A stretch of 31,097 nucleotides of DNA from RGIG8775 sp045660295 (GTDB lineage: Bacteria > Bacillota > Clostridia > Oscillospirales > CAG-272): assembly GCA_045660295.1 (NCBI GenBank), contig JAZRDN010000004.1:1-31097 (forward strand). The letters are read 5' to 3'. Each line of letters opens with the position of its first letter. Within the stretch, counting starts at the first letter, position 1. A program made the translations under genes and the position numbers. Of the stretch, positions 30,674 through 31,097 are shown one piece after another. The notes below the pieces were generated by a model. It did no database searches. It was given only the letters and a program-made list of their open reading frames with translations, and was not told the origin of the DNA.

Positions 30674-31097
30674 GGTTAGTGTACCTCGTGTATATTTGTT
30701 CGATGAAATTTAAGCACTGTGTTCGCACAGCAACCCGCCGGAAAAGTTTTCGCTAAACTTTCGGCGACGCACAACACCAATGGAAGCCCCCCACGGCAGT
30801 GGGCGCAGTCAAGGGCGCGTAGCCCTTGTCGCCGCGCGCACGCGGCGAAATAACTCTGCGGCGTTTTCTTTGGTTCTTTCTTTTGCGCCTTTTGTGCCAA
30901 AAGAAAGAACATAGAAACAAAATGTAACTATTATAAGGCTTATGGTGGTTTTGTAAGGCATAAGTAAGAACTCCGCTTTTTCTTTTTGCCATTATAGGCA
31001 CAAAAAGAAAAAGCTCACAAAAAGAAAAATGCCGCATGGGGAGTTCCGCTCGTTGCGACGAGCGACAAGGCTTACTCAGCCTTGACCCGAGCCCACT
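30674..31097. repeat. 424-bp non-coding region packed with inverted repeats
   Basis: No credible gene. Hairpins are CTGTG-TTCG-CACAG (30717-30730), CAAGGGC/GCCCTTG (30810-30828) and CGCCGCG/CGCGGCG (30830-30847). A 13-bp pyrimidine/purine pair GTTCTTTCTTTTG/CAAAAGAAAGAAC (30873-30885 and 30898-30910, 12-base interior) is followed by a 14-bp pair GCTTTTTCTTTTTG/CAAAAAGAAAAAGC (30975-30988 and 31001-31014, again a 12-base interior). Then come CGCTCGT/ACGAGCG (31047-31064) and CAAGGCT/AGCCTTG (31066-31084). The region mixes GC-rich and A/T-tract modules and looks like a dispersed intergenic repeat cut by the window edge. Confidence 0.7.

Noticed and set aside
30753..31037. 94-codon minus-strand frame in the hairpin region
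   Set aside because: Runs through inverted repeats, has no ribosome site, and the product is a basic mixture of low complexity; likely a spurious gene.

Overview
The window reads as chromosomal DNA from an uncultured, gut-type member of the Clostridia (Bacillota). This is inference from three things. The promoters are TTGACA/TATAAT-like and AT-rich, with GGAGG ribosome sites and tight operons. The gene content is clostridial: a GlpA-like/GlpB-like/DUF1667 triad, a zapA-U32 peptidase pair, a GldA/GldF/GldG-type ABC operon with DUF4340, and an RNHCP protein. Coding DNA of middling GC is set between very AT-rich gaps. I see no rRNA, tRNA, CRISPR array, prophage or transposase.

Left part (1-8190): an AraC-family regulator has repeated boxes upstream. 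It is followed by its own-promoter operon encoding two FAD oxidoreductases and a small cysteine-rich DUF1667 protein, probably a membrane-associated glycerol-3-phosphate (or related) dehydrogenase complex. A shared terminator separates this from a convergent operon (minus strand, read from 8187 down): a ZapA with a very long acidic/coiled-coil extension, a U32-family protein of RlhA/TrhP type, and an unknown single-pass membrane protein.

Middle (8260-18050): a CDF metal exporter with Mn-type metal residues, a divergent MreB-like actin, an MBOAT O-acyltransferase and an RNHCP protein run on the plus strand. They are followed by a four-gene ABC operon resembling the Gld gliding-motility transporter (ATPase, six-TM permease, GldG-like and DUF4340 proteins). 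The start of the MBOAT gene can pair with sequence just upstream, and the ABC operon has a palindrome over its -35.

Right part (18050-31097): a second predicted manganese exporter (MntP) sits behind a 301-bp hairpin-rich gap. Next is a 1212-residue acidic lipoprotein with a near-consensus promoter and extreme codon bias, a membrane-anchored M23 peptidase, RuvX, a PutP-type proline/sodium symporter, and a small gene broken by one extra base in a C7 run. Then come a PanE-like reductase, a lipoprotein GH25 muramidase with five Cys-containing repeats, an EamA transporter and ProC. The window ends in 424 bp of non-coding DNA packed with inverted repeats.

The best leads are the lipoprotein, the putative RNA switch at the MBOAT start, the degenerate MreB, the homopolymer-broken gene, the structured gap before mntP and the GldFG/DUF4340 operon. 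No single complete new defence or biosynthetic system is evident.
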